Under the pieces are notes generated by a model. That model did no database searches, had not been told where the DNA came from, and was given only the letters and a program-made list of their open reading frames with translations. Shown one piece after another: positions 19,417-27,723 of a stretch of 64,000 nucleotides of DNA. The DNA comes from Robiginitalea myxolifaciens (GTDB taxonomy: Bacteria > Bacteroidota > Bacteroidia > Flavobacteriales > Flavobacteriaceae): NCBI RefSeq assembly GCF_900115205.1, contig NZ_FOYQ01000001.1, forward strand, positions 895,240 to 959,239. The letters are read 5' to 3'. The translations under genes and the position numbers were made by a program. Each line of letters opens with the position of its first letter. Positions within the stretch are counted from its first letter, which is position 1.

Positions 19417-19611
19417 TCAATTCTCCTGATTTCTCATGTATTCGTTCTTGTAAATTGCCTTTTTGAGCTCTTCCCTTTTCGCAGTGGACTTTTTGGTATA
19501 TTCCTGGTAACTTCTGATACGCTTCAATTGCTGGGTTTTACGCACCTTATTCCTGTATCGTTTCAGAGCCCTTTCAATTTGTTCACCAGGAGCTATTTTT
19601 ACTACTAACAT
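19417..19611 (-). CDS. rpsU: Small ribosomal subunit protein bS21 (possibly a second copy)
   Basis: 64 residues. The fold signature is clear: VKIAPGEQIERALKRYRNKVRK followed by a long basic helix with RSYQEYTKKSTAKREEL. In Bacteroidota bS21 sits on the 30S platform and helps hide the anti-Shine-Dalgarno sequence, and the housekeeping rpsU is known in Flavobacterium to carry a strong SD for autoregulation. Here the 25 bases before the ATG contain no AGGAGG-like stretch. With the sigma gene 43 bases downstream, a paralogous bS21 is plausible, but the rest of the genome is not visible. Confidence 0.85.
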   Translation of the reverse strand: MLVVKIAPGEQIERALKRYRNKVRKTQQLKRIRSYQEYTKKSTAKREELKKAIYKNEYMRNQEN

Positions 19612-20055
19612 ATTTGCTTGAATTTGGAATTAAAAAAGGCTTTGTTGTAGGCGATATCTATTGAATCGAAAGCAGAAATCAATGAATTTGCCAGAGATGA
19701 ATCTCTCATGAAGCAGGCCTTTCCGGGCTCAACAACGCAACTATTGGTTCAAGCAAAAAATAAGGAAGAAGGCCTCAGGAACAGCAATGAAGAATATGGA
19801 GGCTGTCTAATTTATTTCAGGATTGGAACAATCATTGTCCAGTATCCGTGATTTCCACAAAGGAAAGCTTTTAAATTGGAACCAGGCCTATGCAAGAGCC
19901 CAAAACTTTTGGGTGGGATTGCTTTCCTGACGGAAAGCTTCCCTACTCGGTCGTTTTGAAAACCACAAAAGGAAACACTGCGCGGTTTCAAAAAAAAGAA
20001 GCGAGCTTCATTTTTTGAAACTCGCTTGCACTTCCGCTTTTTTGCGGCTTATCCG
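19612..20055. other. Gene-free 444-base spacer with hairpins
   Basis: No convincing reading frame on either strand between rpsU and tRNA-Leu. It holds a short palindrome ACAAT-C-ATTGT (19828-19838), CCCAAAA-C-TTTTGGG (19899-19913), a 7-base stem with a 4-base loop GCTTTCC-TGAC-GGAAAGC (19921-19938), the terminator at 19991-20027 and a further CCGC-T6-GCGG hairpin (20034-20047). GGAAAGCTT occurs twice (19862, 19932). It must contain the rpsU promoter and leader; a small RNA is possible. Confidence 0.6.
19991..20027 (-). terminator. Rho-independent terminator after tRNA-Leu
   Basis: Read on the minus strand: AAGCGAG, a partly paired TTTC..GAA(G) inner stem around an A-rich loop, CTCGCTT, then C and seven T. 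It lies about 30 bases past the tRNA 3' end. A second small hairpin, CCGC-T6-GCGG (20034-20047), sits between and may help 3' processing. Confidence 0.75.
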
Positions 20056-20139
20056 TACCTCGGGTGGGAATCGAACCCACACGATATTGCTATCACTGGA
20101 TTTTGAATCCAGCGCGTCTACCAATTCCGCCACCGAGGC
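20056..20139 (-). tRNA. tRNA-Leu (anticodon CAA)
   Basis: 84 bases on the minus strand. Acceptor stem GCCTCGG/CCGAGGT (first pair G:U) with discriminator A, T-arm GTGGGTTCGATTCCCAC, anticodon stem CTGGA/TCCAG with loop TTCAAAA giving anticodon CAA for UUG codons, and a long variable arm (GTGATAGCAATATCGT) typical of class II tRNA-Leu. CCA is not encoded (the next bases are CGG). The 5' end is 2 bases after the stop of the lipoprotein gene on the same strand. Confidence 0.97.
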
Positions 20140-20141
20140 AT

Positions 20142-20651
20142 TTAAAATTCTCCTGTAAAATCCGCTCTGCCCGAATATCTTATTTCCATAGTAGTCTGAG
20201 GATCTTCCTCGGTGCGTTCAGCAGTAAAACTCACCCGTTGTTGGGAAAGATTCACCTGAAAACTACCCAGGGGTGGCTCCAGTGCGTTCCCGGCATTGTC
20301 CAGGAAAATCACATTTCCCGACGAATCCAAATCCCAGAAAAAATTGCTAGGGATAGGATCGAACCCGGTTTCGGTTCCGCTGCCGTTGGCGTTGAAGGTT
20401 AAAACCACTTCGCCGTAAGCCGCAGCACCTAAATCGGCAATCTCCTGATCGGTAAGCGCTGAGCCGTTGCGTTCAAGGACATTGAGCAGCACATACTGAT
20501 CAAACGTCCAGGGACTTCCATCGATAACCAAATTGGCCTGTCGCTGGTCCGTTTCGGGTTGTGGCTCAGGCGTATCGCCCGAATCATCACTGCAGGAAAC
20601 TATGAGAAACAAAAGCCAAAAGGCGATCGAAAAATTTCGAAAAAAACCCAT
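20142..20651 (-). CDS. Hypothetical lipoprotein
   Basis: 169 residues. Signal peptide with lipobox IVSC (Cys at about 20), then the acidic/proline tether SDDSGDTPEPQPETD. The rest is a beta-rich domain (VLTFNANGSGTETG, NFFWDLDSSGNVIFL, RVSFTAERTEE) of the type annotated as small Bacteroidota lipocalin-like proteins; no function is assigned. Its stop is 2 bases before tRNA-Leu, so the mRNA probably runs into the tRNA and is freed by RNase P. Divergent from prs. Confidence 0.75.
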   Translation of the reverse strand: MGFFRNFSIAFWLLFLIVSCSDDSGDTPEPQPETDQRQANLVIDGSPWTFDQYVLLNVLERNGSALTDQEIADLGAAAYGEVVLTFNANGSGTETGFDPIPSNFFWDLDSSGNVIFLDNAGNALEPPLGSFQVNLSQQRVSFTAERTEEDPQTTMEIRYSGRADFTGEF

Positions 20652-20743
20652 TGACCTAAGATAATGAACATACTTGTTTTCACAAGGGATGGCAAAAGTA
20701 TAAAAATATTTGATCTGGCATTGAAAATATGGGGTATTAATAC

Positions 20744-20773
20744 TTTTCAGGCTCAGAAATATGTGTAAATTTG
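20744..20773 (+). promoter_or_regulatory. Promoter for prs-rplY
   Basis: TAAATTTG at 20766-20773 matches the Bacteroidota -7 element; a T-rich TTTT at 20744-20747 is in the -33 place (18-base spacer). It lies 44 bases before the prs start, giving a leader of roughly 38 bases. The -33 box is imperfect. Confidence 0.55.
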
Positions 20774-20817
20774 CACCTCCTTTCGGGTCAGGGAGTTAGG
20801 CCCGTAAAGACACAGTA

Positions 20818-21759
20818 ATGTCGTACACCGTACCGGAACCGAAAATATTTGCCTGCACACAGAGTCAGGAGCTTGGGCGTGAGATCGCCAGGGCTTATGG
20901 GGCTGAGTTGGGCAATGTGCACTTTTCCCGATATAGCGACGGTGAATTCCAACCTTCCTTTGAGGAGTCGATTCGCGGAGCGCGAATCTTCATTATCGGT
21001 TCTACCCATCCCGGGCCGGAACATCTGATGGAGATGCTGCTCATGCTCGATGCTGCCAAGCGCGCATCTGCCCGCCACATCACAGCGGTGATGCCCTATT
21101 TTGGATGGGCACGCCAGGACCGGAAGGATAAACCCCGTGTTCCCATTGCCGCCAAACTGGTAGCTAAAATGTTGGAAACCGCCGGGGCCACGCGCATCAT
21201 TACTATGGACCTTCACGCCGATCAGATCCAGGGCTTTTTCGAAAAGCCGGTAGACCATTTGTTTGCCTCTACCCTCTTCTTGCCCTACCTGAAAAAGCTG
21301 AAGTTAGATAATCTGACCATTGCTTCCCCCGACATGGGTGGATCCAAAAGGGCTTACGCTTATTCCAAAGCCCTGGAAAGCGATGTAGTTATCTGTTACA
21401 AGCAACGCGCCAAAGCCAATGTGATTTCGCACATGGAACTCATTGGGGATGTCGAAAATAAAAATGTTGTCCTGGTAGACGACATGGTAGATACCGCTGG
21501 AACACTTACCAAAGCTGCCGATCTGATGATGGAACGGGGAGCGTTAAGTGTTCGCGCGATTACTACCCACGGCTTGCTCTCGGGCAACGCCTTTGAACGC
21601 ATTGAAAATTCCCGCCTGGAGGAACTGATCATCACAGATTCTATTCCGAGAAAGCAGGAATCCGAAAAAGTAAAGGTCCTGAGCTGCGCGGACCTTTTTG
21701 CAGACGTAATGCATCGGGTGCATCACAACACCTCGATCGCGTCTAAATTTTTAATGTAG
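20818..21759 (+). CDS. prs: Ribose-phosphate pyrophosphokinase
   Basis: 313 residues. Makes PRPP from ribose 5-phosphate and ATP for nucleotide, histidine and tryptophan synthesis. Seen: FSDGE-like YSDGEFQPSFEE, the ATP flexible loop PYFGWARQDRKDKPR, metal-binding MDLHADQIQGFF and the PRPP loop VVLVDDMVDTAGTL. Normal length for the class I enzyme. Followed 18 bases later by rplY, the common prs-rplY-pth order in bacteria. Confidence 0.97.
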   Translation: MSYTVPEPKIFACTQSQELGREIARAYGAELGNVHFSRYSDGEFQPSFEESIRGARIFIIGSTHPGPEHLMEMLLMLDAAKRASARHITAVMPYFGWARQDRKDKPRVPIAAKLVAKMLETAGATRIITMDLHADQIQGFFEKPVDHLFASTLFLPYLKKLKLDNLTIASPDMGGSKRAYAYSKALESDVVICYKQRAKANVISHMELIGDVENKNVVLVDDMVDTAGTLTKAADLMMERGALSVRAITTHGLLSGNAFERIENSRLEELIITDSIPRKQESEKVKVLSCADLFADVMHRVHHNTSIASKFLM

Positions 21760-21777
21760 CACAATTAAAATTCAATA

Positions 21778-22437
21778 ATGAAATCAATTACAATCCAAGG
21801 ATCAGAAAGAGAAAGCGTGGGCAAGTCGGCGACTAAGGCCCTACGTAATGCTGGAAAGGTCCCTTGCGTGATATACGGGGGGGAGGCGCCACTGCACTTT
21901 TCAGCAGACGAAATGTCGTTTAAAGATTTGGTGTACACGCCCAATGCCCACACCGTGGTAGTTGAGCTGGAAAACGGCACCAAGATCGATGCAGTAATGC
22001 AGGACATCCAATTCCACCCGGTAACGGATAAGATTCTGCACGTAGACTTCTATCAGTTGTTCGAGGACAAAGAGGTTACCATGAAAATTCCGGTTCGTCT
22101 GGAAGGAAACTCTCCAGGAGTTCGCAACGGTGGACGTTTGCTTTTCCGCAAGCGCAAACTGGTTATTCGTGCGCTTCCTGCTAACCTTCCCGATTTCTTC
22201 AACCTAGACATCTCCAAGTTGAAGATTGGGGACGCGATTAGTGTCGAAGGTCTGAAAAGCGAAGAATTTACCATCCTGCACCCAGACAGTACCGTAGTAG
22301 TACAGGTTAAAACTGCGCGTAAAGCTATTGTTGTCGATGAGGATGAGGATGAAGAAGGAGAAGAAGGAGAAACTTCTGAAGCTGCTGATGGCGCCGAAGG
22401 TGCTGCAGCAGAGGCTCCTGCTGAGGCCACGGAATAA
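21778..22437 (+). CDS. rplY: Large ribosomal subunit protein bL25/Ctc
   Basis: 219 residues, long (TL5/Ctc) form of the 5S-rRNA-binding protein. The N-terminal L25 domain (about 1-90: [37 protein letters not shown]) is followed by the TL5 beta domain (to about 180) and a highly acidic low-complexity tail ([12 protein letters not shown]... then Ala/Glu-rich). The acidic tail is common in this phylum. Co-transcribed with prs; a strong hairpin terminator follows. Confidence 0.96.
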   Translation: MKSITIQGSERESVGKSATKALRNAGKVPCVIYGGEAPLHFSADEMSFKDLVYTPNAHTVVVELENGTKIDAVMQDIQFHPVTDKILHVDFYQLFEDKEVTMKIPVRLEGNSPGVRNGGRLLFRKRKLVIRALPANLPDFFNLDISKLKIGDAISVEGLKSEEFTILHPDSTVVVQVKTARKAIVVDEDEDEEGEEGETSEAADGAEGAAAEAPAEATE

Positions 22438-22473
22438 GTCCGGAACCCTAGCGACCACAAGTCAATAGAAACA

Positions 22474-22509
22474 AGCGCCATGGGACCTGCAGGTCGCGTG
22501 GCGCTTTTT
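22474..22509 (+). terminator. Rho-independent terminator after rplY
   Basis: Stem AGCGCCA (22474-22480) with TGGCGCT (22499-22505) followed by TTTT, with further pairing in the loop (GACCTGCAGGTC). It separates prs-rplY from pth, which therefore needs a promoter in the next 25 bases or read-through. Confidence 0.75.
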
Positions 22510-22535
22510 GTATTTTAGCCCTTAAAAGACCCCCT

Positions 22536-23198
22536 GTGTGGACCTGGCTTAAAAGACTGTTTAGCACTTCCGACCCTGATCCTGTAGCCAGGGTTGAGAG
22601 CGCGGATCCCGAAAGTTCCAATAGTGAAACCATGAAAAAATTCCTGATTGCCGGCTTGGGTAATATCGGAGCGGAGTACGAAAATACCCGCCACAACATC
22701 GGCTTTGAAATCCTGGATGCATTGGCCGAAGCTGAAGCATTCACCATGGAACCGGATCGCCTGGGAGCTGTTGGCCGATTTCGCGTCAAAGGCCGGCAAT
22801 TGATTTGCCTGAAACCTTCCACCTATATGAATCGCAGCGGAAAAGCGGTAAAATACTGGATGGATAAGGAAAAGATTTCTCTGGAAAATGTGTTGGTCAT
22901 AACCGACGACCTCAACCTCCCTTTTGGGACCCTTCGCCTGAAGACAAAGGGCAGTGATGGCGGCCATAACGGCCTGAAGGACATCCAACAGGTTCTGGGA
23001 ACCACACAGTATGCCCGCTTTCGATTTGGAATCGGGGACGAATTCAGCAAAGGACGGCAGGTAGATTATGTACTGGGTAAATGGGAGGAAGGCGAACAGG
23101 AAAAACTGGGAGAACGACTCGAGCGCAGCGCTGCCCTGATTAAATCGTTTGTATTGGCTGGTCCCGCCCGGACCATGAATACCTTTAACGGCACCTAG
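22536..23198 (+). CDS. pth: Peptidyl-tRNA hydrolase
   Basis: Releases peptides from prematurely dropped peptidyl-tRNA. Seen: [19 protein letters not shown] with the catalytic His, [14 protein letters not shown], and [13 protein letters not shown] 32-residue N-terminal extension ([12 protein letters not shown]...) precedes the usual [11 protein letters not shown]; similar extensions occur in other Flavobacteriaceae as far as I recall, so the long start is kept, with 22632 (MKKFLIAG) as the alternative. The stop overlaps the convergent lipoprotein gene by 4 bases (CTAG). Confidence 0.93.
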   Translation: MWTWLKRLFSTSDPDPVARVESADPESSNSETMKKFLIAGLGNIGAEYENTRHNIGFEILDALAEAEAFTMEPDRLGAVGRFRVKGRQLICLKPSTYMNRSGKAVKYWMDKEKISLENVLVITDDLNLPFGTLRLKTKGSDGGHNGLKDIQQVLGTTQYARFRFGIGDEFSKGRQVDYVLGKWEEGEQEKLGERLERSAALIKSFVLAGPARTMNTFNGT

Positions 23199-23899
23199 AG
23201 CACCCGGAAGGAGTACACACCCGAACTACTGGAATTACCCTCAGCATCCCGGCTGATTACCTCCCAGAAATATACCGTGCCGGAATTCACACTGACTGTT
23301 GTTGACGTGCTAAACGGGCCTACCTGAGCGGCACTGCTGAGATTATCGACCGCGGTACCCAGAAACACCTCGTATCCGTTCAGGTCCCCATCTACATCTC
23401 CTCCGATCCACTCTAACAACACCTGCCCCTGAGCACTTGCGGTGATACTGGCTCCGGACCCAGGAGAAATAAGTGTTGCAGGAAAAGGGGGATACGTCAG
23501 TGTAATCCCTGCATTGTAAAATTGAAAGGTAGCACTTGAAGGCCCCGACATTCCGGAAGCGGTCTGCCCCACTACGGACCAGGAATACGGGGCGCCCCGA
23601 TCCAGCACAACCCGGGCTGTGGTGTTCGATGTCGTAAGCTGTTCTGTGGTTCCATCACCCAGGTGGCGAACAGTCAACCGATAGGTAGCTGCGTTATTCG
23701 TGGCCTGCCAGCGGAATTCGACTTCACTGGTCTGTTGGTTCAGTACAATCCCGGTCAGGCATTCGGAGTTATTTTCAGGAAAAACAAGGGTTACAGCACC
23801 CGGCAGGGATGGGCCATCATCTTTTTTGCATCCCGCGAGCACCATTGCTGCTATCAGCACCACGGTCCCGATCCAATTTTTTAGCACTATCCTTTTCAT
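23195..23899 (-). CDS. Lipoprotein with fibronectin type III-like domains
   Basis: 234 residues. Lipobox VLAGC (Cys at about 24) then KKDDGP. Two beta-sandwich repeats follow: about 35-130 ([30 protein letters not shown]) and 135-232 ([40 protein letters not shown]), both of the FnIII/Ig type used in outer-surface lipoproteins. Its ATG overlaps the stop of the big metalloprotease (ATGA), so both are made from one message; it may be a surface partner of that protease. Role inferred from context only. Confidence 0.8.
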   Translation of the reverse strand: MKRIVLKNWIGTVVLIAAMVLAGCKKDDGPSLPGAVTLVFPENNSECLTGIVLNQQTSEVEFRWQATNNAATYRLTVRHLGDGTTEQLTTSNTTARVVLDRGAPYSWSVVGQTASGMSGPSSATFQFYNAGITLTYPPFPATLISPGSGASITASAQGQVLLEWIGGDVDGDLNGYEVFLGTAVDNLSSAAQVGPFSTSTTVSVNSGTVYFWEVISRDAEGNSSSSGVYSFRVL

Positions 23900-26800
23900 T
23901 GCCGGAATAGTTTATAGGTTGCCGTATTCCCCTGGTTGCTTACCCGAACAACATATAAACCGGAAGGCAATACCGGCACCTCTGTTTCTCCTCGATTTTC
24001 AATGGCCTGGAGTTCCTTGCTGAACACCAGGGATCCTGCAGCATTGAAGATTTCCAAAGTAAAGACTTCCGCAGGCCACGGCAGGAAAAATTCGAGACGG
24101 TCTACAAAGGGGTTCGGAGCAATTTCGGGCTTGTTGGAATAGAAATACTCCTGACGGAAACTACCTGCGCAGCTGGGTATTGCTTCCACCTCCAACACAT
24201 TCATCCCTTGCTCAAATTGCAATAGTGCCGTACGCGAATCCAGGGTTTGGGTGTTGCCGTTTAAGCGTACGGTGTAGGCCGCTGCCCCGCTAAGGGCCAG
24301 GGCAACCCCCGAACCATCGGCCAGGGTTTGGGCCACTACCCCTAAGGGTTCCGGCCCGGAAATCGTAACCTGGAAACAGCTGGGCTCAAAATTATTCGTT
24401 CCATCGTTGCCGTCAATGCAGAGCTCATAATCCCCTGCTGGCAGATTCCCGAAGGTAAATTCTTGGGTAAAGTTCTCCTGGCGGTTAATCCCGTTCCCCG
24501 TCAGGGTTGCCTGATAATTCAGTGGGCTGGACGCACTAATGGCAACCGATCCATCGGCCTGGCCTACACAGGACTCGGTAGCAATTTCCACCTGGAACTG
24601 ATTACTTGCAAAGCGAAATACTTCACAACCAAAGGCATCTACTTCAGCTCCGGCAGGAGTTCCCAAACACAGGTCATCGCCATCGTCAAAGACTCCGTCC
24701 CCGTCGGCATCCGGCCGGAATTCTCCTTCGACGCAGAGTTCCAATTCAAAACTATTCAGCTGCCCCCCATCCGCAGGCAAGGTATCATCGATAGTCAGGA
24801 TCCATTCCCCCTGTGAAGACTCCCCGGCAAATGCATTGAAGGATCCTAACGGGCGAACCATCCCCGATATGGCCGGATTAGAACCACATACAAATGGAGC
24901 AGCACTATTGTCAAAAACAGCGACAAGATCTGCGGCGCTTCCACAAGAGTTGGAGACCAGTGTTACTACAGTCCCGGAAGGCGATTGCAGTTTTATGATG
25001 AGATCCGATAAGAAACTGTGTTCGATATCTAAAGACACCTTAATATCCGCCACCGTCCCATTATCCGGTACCGTGATCCGCGATTCTACTGTCGGGGTAC
25101 CCACTGGGGAAATATCTATAGGAAGTCCCGTGGCCGTAATCGTTTTGCAACTGACCTGTGCAGTCGTGAAACGAAATTCCTGGGAAAACGGCACGGCGCC
25201 GCATGCATCAGTTCCCGATACCCGCCAGAAGTACTCGGTTTCCGGCTGGAGTTCCGGAACCTGATAGCTGTTCCCAGCCAGGGTTTCCTGAGCAATCAGG
25301 GTTAGAAAACCTGAATCCGCAGCCAGCTCTACCGTGTAAGAAGTTATGTCGGGATTATCAATCCACTGTAAGTTGGGCCGGAGCCCAACATCCTGAGCCC
25401 CATCCGTAGGACTTGCCAGTACCGGAGCAGTACTTGTTCCGCCAAGGAGCTGTATGGATAGCGGTAAATTGAACTCACTTCCTCCCCCTGTTCCTGTAAG
25501 TACGAGGTCGTAATTTCCAGGACTCGCTCCTCCAGTACCAGTAAGGGTTAGGAGTACATCGGTATCGTTGGCCTGAACGCTGCTCGGGGAAAAGTTGGCA
25601 TTAACCCCGGCTGGCAGCCCGCTCATACTTAATGAAACGACCTCTGTAAAGCTTCCGAAACGCTGATAATTAATGGCAAAGGCGCCATTATCGGGTTGGC
25701 ATACTTCGGCCGTTAGCCGATTGGCCTGCAATACAAAATCCTGTTGGGTAATCGTGAAATTGGCCGCGTTGACAGCCAGGAATATGTTGTTTTTGGCCTT
25801 GAGCATAAACCTACCCTGATTGGTAGGCGTCCCGGGCAATTGGATGGTGGCGCTGCCAATATTGGGCAAAGCGTCATCAATCAGGATATCGAAAGACAGT
25901 CCGCCATTGGTAGAGAGCCACAATTCGAGTTCCTGGCAATTTATCGGGGCGTCACTGGTGCCTGCCACATCCCAGCTGATGTTTTGAACGCTTCCGGCCT
26001 GAAAAGTCTGAGACGTGGATTGGGAAGTCATTTCAAAAGGACCTGCCGCTGCGCGAACACCAACCCGAACCAGGTCGCTGGTCACCTGTCCGCCACCAAA
26101 GGCATTGTCGCGCACCGTAAGCGCAAAATTCAGGTCGCGTTCAATAGTAGCTACCGTTTCCCAGGCCGAACCACTGCCCGGGTTTTGCTGGGTAAGGTTC
26201 CCCGAACGAATTCGTTCCAGGGAAGGAAAATAACGTGCATTATCCGTTGTTGGGGGTAAGGATCTGAAGGAGGCCCCGATAGGGTTTTCCGGGCCAAAGC
26301 TCGCCTGAGTTACCACCCCGTTGTCTATTTGTTCCCAGGTGTAGGTCAGCACATCGGTGCCATCCGGATCACTGGCCGTTCCTTCGAGAACAAAAGCCGT
26401 TCCCTGGGGAATAATGTAATCGGGCTGGCTGGTGATTACCGGAGGGAGGTTGGTCAGATTCATCGTGGTCCCGCAACTCAATCCGGTAACATAGGAACTC
26501 ATCTGAAGAATGCTGTAGTAGTGGAAGTAATCATCGCTGAAATCGGCAACATCGTTTTGCTGGGTAATTCCCGCGTAGCCCATAATCGTGGTTCCACTTG
26601 CCGGTTCGGCCTGAACTTCGGTCCCTTCGGATTGGAACGACCAGGTGTGGTTGGCACCAAACTGGTGTCCCATTTCATGAGCAACAAAATCCACATCGAA
26701 GCGATCCCCTTCCGGGTTGGGAGTAGCCGAAAATGCTCCCCCCTTCTGGGAATCAACACAAACGGTTCCAATTCCACCTGCGTTTCCGGTGGCACCGGCC

Positions 26801-27672
26801 CGGTGAAAGAGATGCCCGATATCATAGGCAGAGGCACCAATATTGGCACTTAGCGTAGTCTGGGCCTCCGAACTCAGGTTGCCCCCAAAGGGATCCGTAC
26901 CGGGGTCGGTAAAAATAATCTGGTCGGTTTCGGGGATCAATTCCATCCGCAGTGCCATATCGCGCTCAAAGATGGCGTTGATCCGCGTCATGGAAGCATT
27001 GATGGCCGCCAGGGCATCGGGCACCGTGCCCCCGTGATATTCGGTATATTCTCCCGTAGTGGTGACCGCCAGGCGGTAGGTCCTCAACTGCCCGTCATCG
27101 ACCAATCGCGCAGAAGGATTATCAGTGCCGGTCTTGGCAGAAGCCGTAGCCCCCTCAGTTTCACATTTCCAGGCGATGGGGTCGTCCCGGTCTTTTCTCG
27201 AAAACAGGATATAATTCCCGGGTCGGTCAGGATGCTGTTCAATAAAGACATCCCCGGACCCGGAAGCGGATAATAGCATGCCCTGGAAGCCCTGGGGCGA
27301 GAGGCTGAATCGAATTTGGCGGCCTTGTGGGTCGTCAATAGCAAAACCGCGGTAGGAGCGAATTTGTGGATAACGCGCCTGCAAATCCGGGTGCATTATC
27401 GAATATTCCTCCACCTGAAACGTCTTGATGGATCCTTCACCAACGGGGAAGGAAACGGTGATCATTCGCGTGCTTTGGCCCTGCAGGGATTCTAAAGTGC
27501 GGCTCAAATCAGCCGTCCGTAATAAATAGCCCTGGGCATCGCGAATCCCCAGAACAGGCACATCCATTGTCCCTGCTATTTCATCCCAAAGTTCCCCGCG
27601 ATCCTGGGACCAGAGCGAAAAGCAAAAAAAGAGGAGGGGAAATGCTAAAACAAGACGTAATTTTGTCTTCAT
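23896..27672 (-). CDS. Secreted reprolysin-type zinc metalloprotease with T9SS tail
   Basis: About 1258 residues from the ATG at 27672 (MKTKLRLVLAFPLLFF, a Sec signal ending ...LWSQ); a 16-residue longer start would lie upstream of the predicted promoter. Order: pro-region (25-190), M12-type catalytic domain (about 195-410) with HEMGHQFGANH at 332-342 and Met-turn TIMGYAG, Ig/FnIII-like domains, a P/proprotein-convertase-like domain (VPDNGTVADIKVSLDIEHSF), and a type A T9SS sorting domain at the end (APNPFVDRLEF ... LPSGLYVVRVSNQG ... YKLFRQ). Exported to the cell surface or medium, cleaving proteins. Followed by an overlapping lipoprotein gene. Confidence 0.92.
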   Translation of the reverse strand: MKTKLRLVLAFPLLFFCFSLWSQDRGELWDEIAGTMDVPVLGIRDAQGYLLRTADLSRTLESLQGQSTRMITVSFPVGEGSIKTFQVEEYSIMHPDLQARYPQIRSYRGFAIDDPQGRQIRFSLSPQGFQGMLLSASGSGDVFIEQHPDRPGNYILFSRKDRDDPIAWKCETEGATASAKTGTDNPSARLVDDGQLRTYRLAVTTTGEYTEYHGGTVPDALAAINASMTRINAIFERDMALRMELIPETDQIIFTDPGTDPFGGNLSSEAQTTLSANIGASAYDIGHLFHRAGATGNAGGIGTVCVDSQKGGAFSATPNPEGDRFDVDFVAHEMGHQFGANHTWSFQSEGTEVQAEPASGTTIMGYAGITQQNDVADFSDDYFHYYSILQMSSYVTGLSCGTTMNLTNLPPVITSQPDYIIPQGTAFVLEGTASDPDGTDVLTYTWEQIDNGVVTQASFGPENPIGASFRSLPPTTDNARYFPSLERIRSGNLTQQNPGSGSAWETVATIERDLNFALTVRDNAFGGGQVTSDLVRVGVRAAAGPFEMTSQSTSQTFQAGSVQNISWDVAGTSDAPINCQELELWLSTNGGLSFDILIDDALPNIGSATIQLPGTPTNQGRFMLKAKNNIFLAVNAANFTITQQDFVLQANRLTAEVCQPDNGAFAINYQRFGSFTEVVSLSMSGLPAGVNANFSPSSVQANDTDVLLTLTGTGGASPGNYDLVLTGTGGGSEFNLPLSIQLLGGTSTAPVLASPTDGAQDVGLRPNLQWIDNPDITSYTVELAADSGFLTLIAQETLAGNSYQVPELQPETEYFWRVSGTDACGAVPFSQEFRFTTAQVSCKTITATGLPIDISPVGTPTVESRITVPDNGTVADIKVSLDIEHSFLSDLIIKLQSPSGTVVTLVSNSCGSAADLVAVFDNSAAPFVCGSNPAISGMVRPLGSFNAFAGESSQGEWILTIDDTLPADGGQLNSFELELCVEGEFRPDADGDGVFDDGDDLCLGTPAGAEVDAFGCEVFRFASNQFQVEIATESCVGQADGSVAISASSPLNYQATLTGNGINRQENFTQEFTFGNLPAGDYELCIDGNDGTNNFEPSCFQVTISGPEPLGVVAQTLADGSGVALALSGAAAYTVRLNGNTQTLDSRTALLQFEQGMNVLEVEAIPSCAGSFRQEYFYSNKPEIAPNPFVDRLEFFLPWPAEVFTLEIFNAAGSLVFSKELQAIENRGETEVPVLPSGLYVVRVSNQGNTATYKLFRQ

Positions 27673-27691
27673 TTGCGGGGCTTTGCAACTC

Positions 27692-27720
27692 CTAAAATAA
27701 GCCATTTTTATTATTTTCAA
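27692..27720 (-). promoter_or_regulatory. Promoter for the metalloprotease gene
   Basis: On the minus strand TTG (27720-27718), an 18-base spacer and TATTTTAG (27699-27692), one base off TAnnTTTG. It is 19 bases before the ATG at 27672, which supports that start over the one at 27720. It shares the 51-base divergent gap with ribF. Confidence 0.5.
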
Positions 27721-27723
27721 GCT

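Noticed and set aside
20064-20402. Open frame starting inside tRNA-Leu (MGIEPTRYCYHW...)
   Set aside because: A familiar false gene made by translating the reverse complement of a tRNA and its flank; it also runs antisense to the lipoprotein gene.
22330-22436. GA-rich purine stretch in rplY
   Set aside because: Codes the acidic tail usual for bL25 of this phylum; no regulatory meaning needed.
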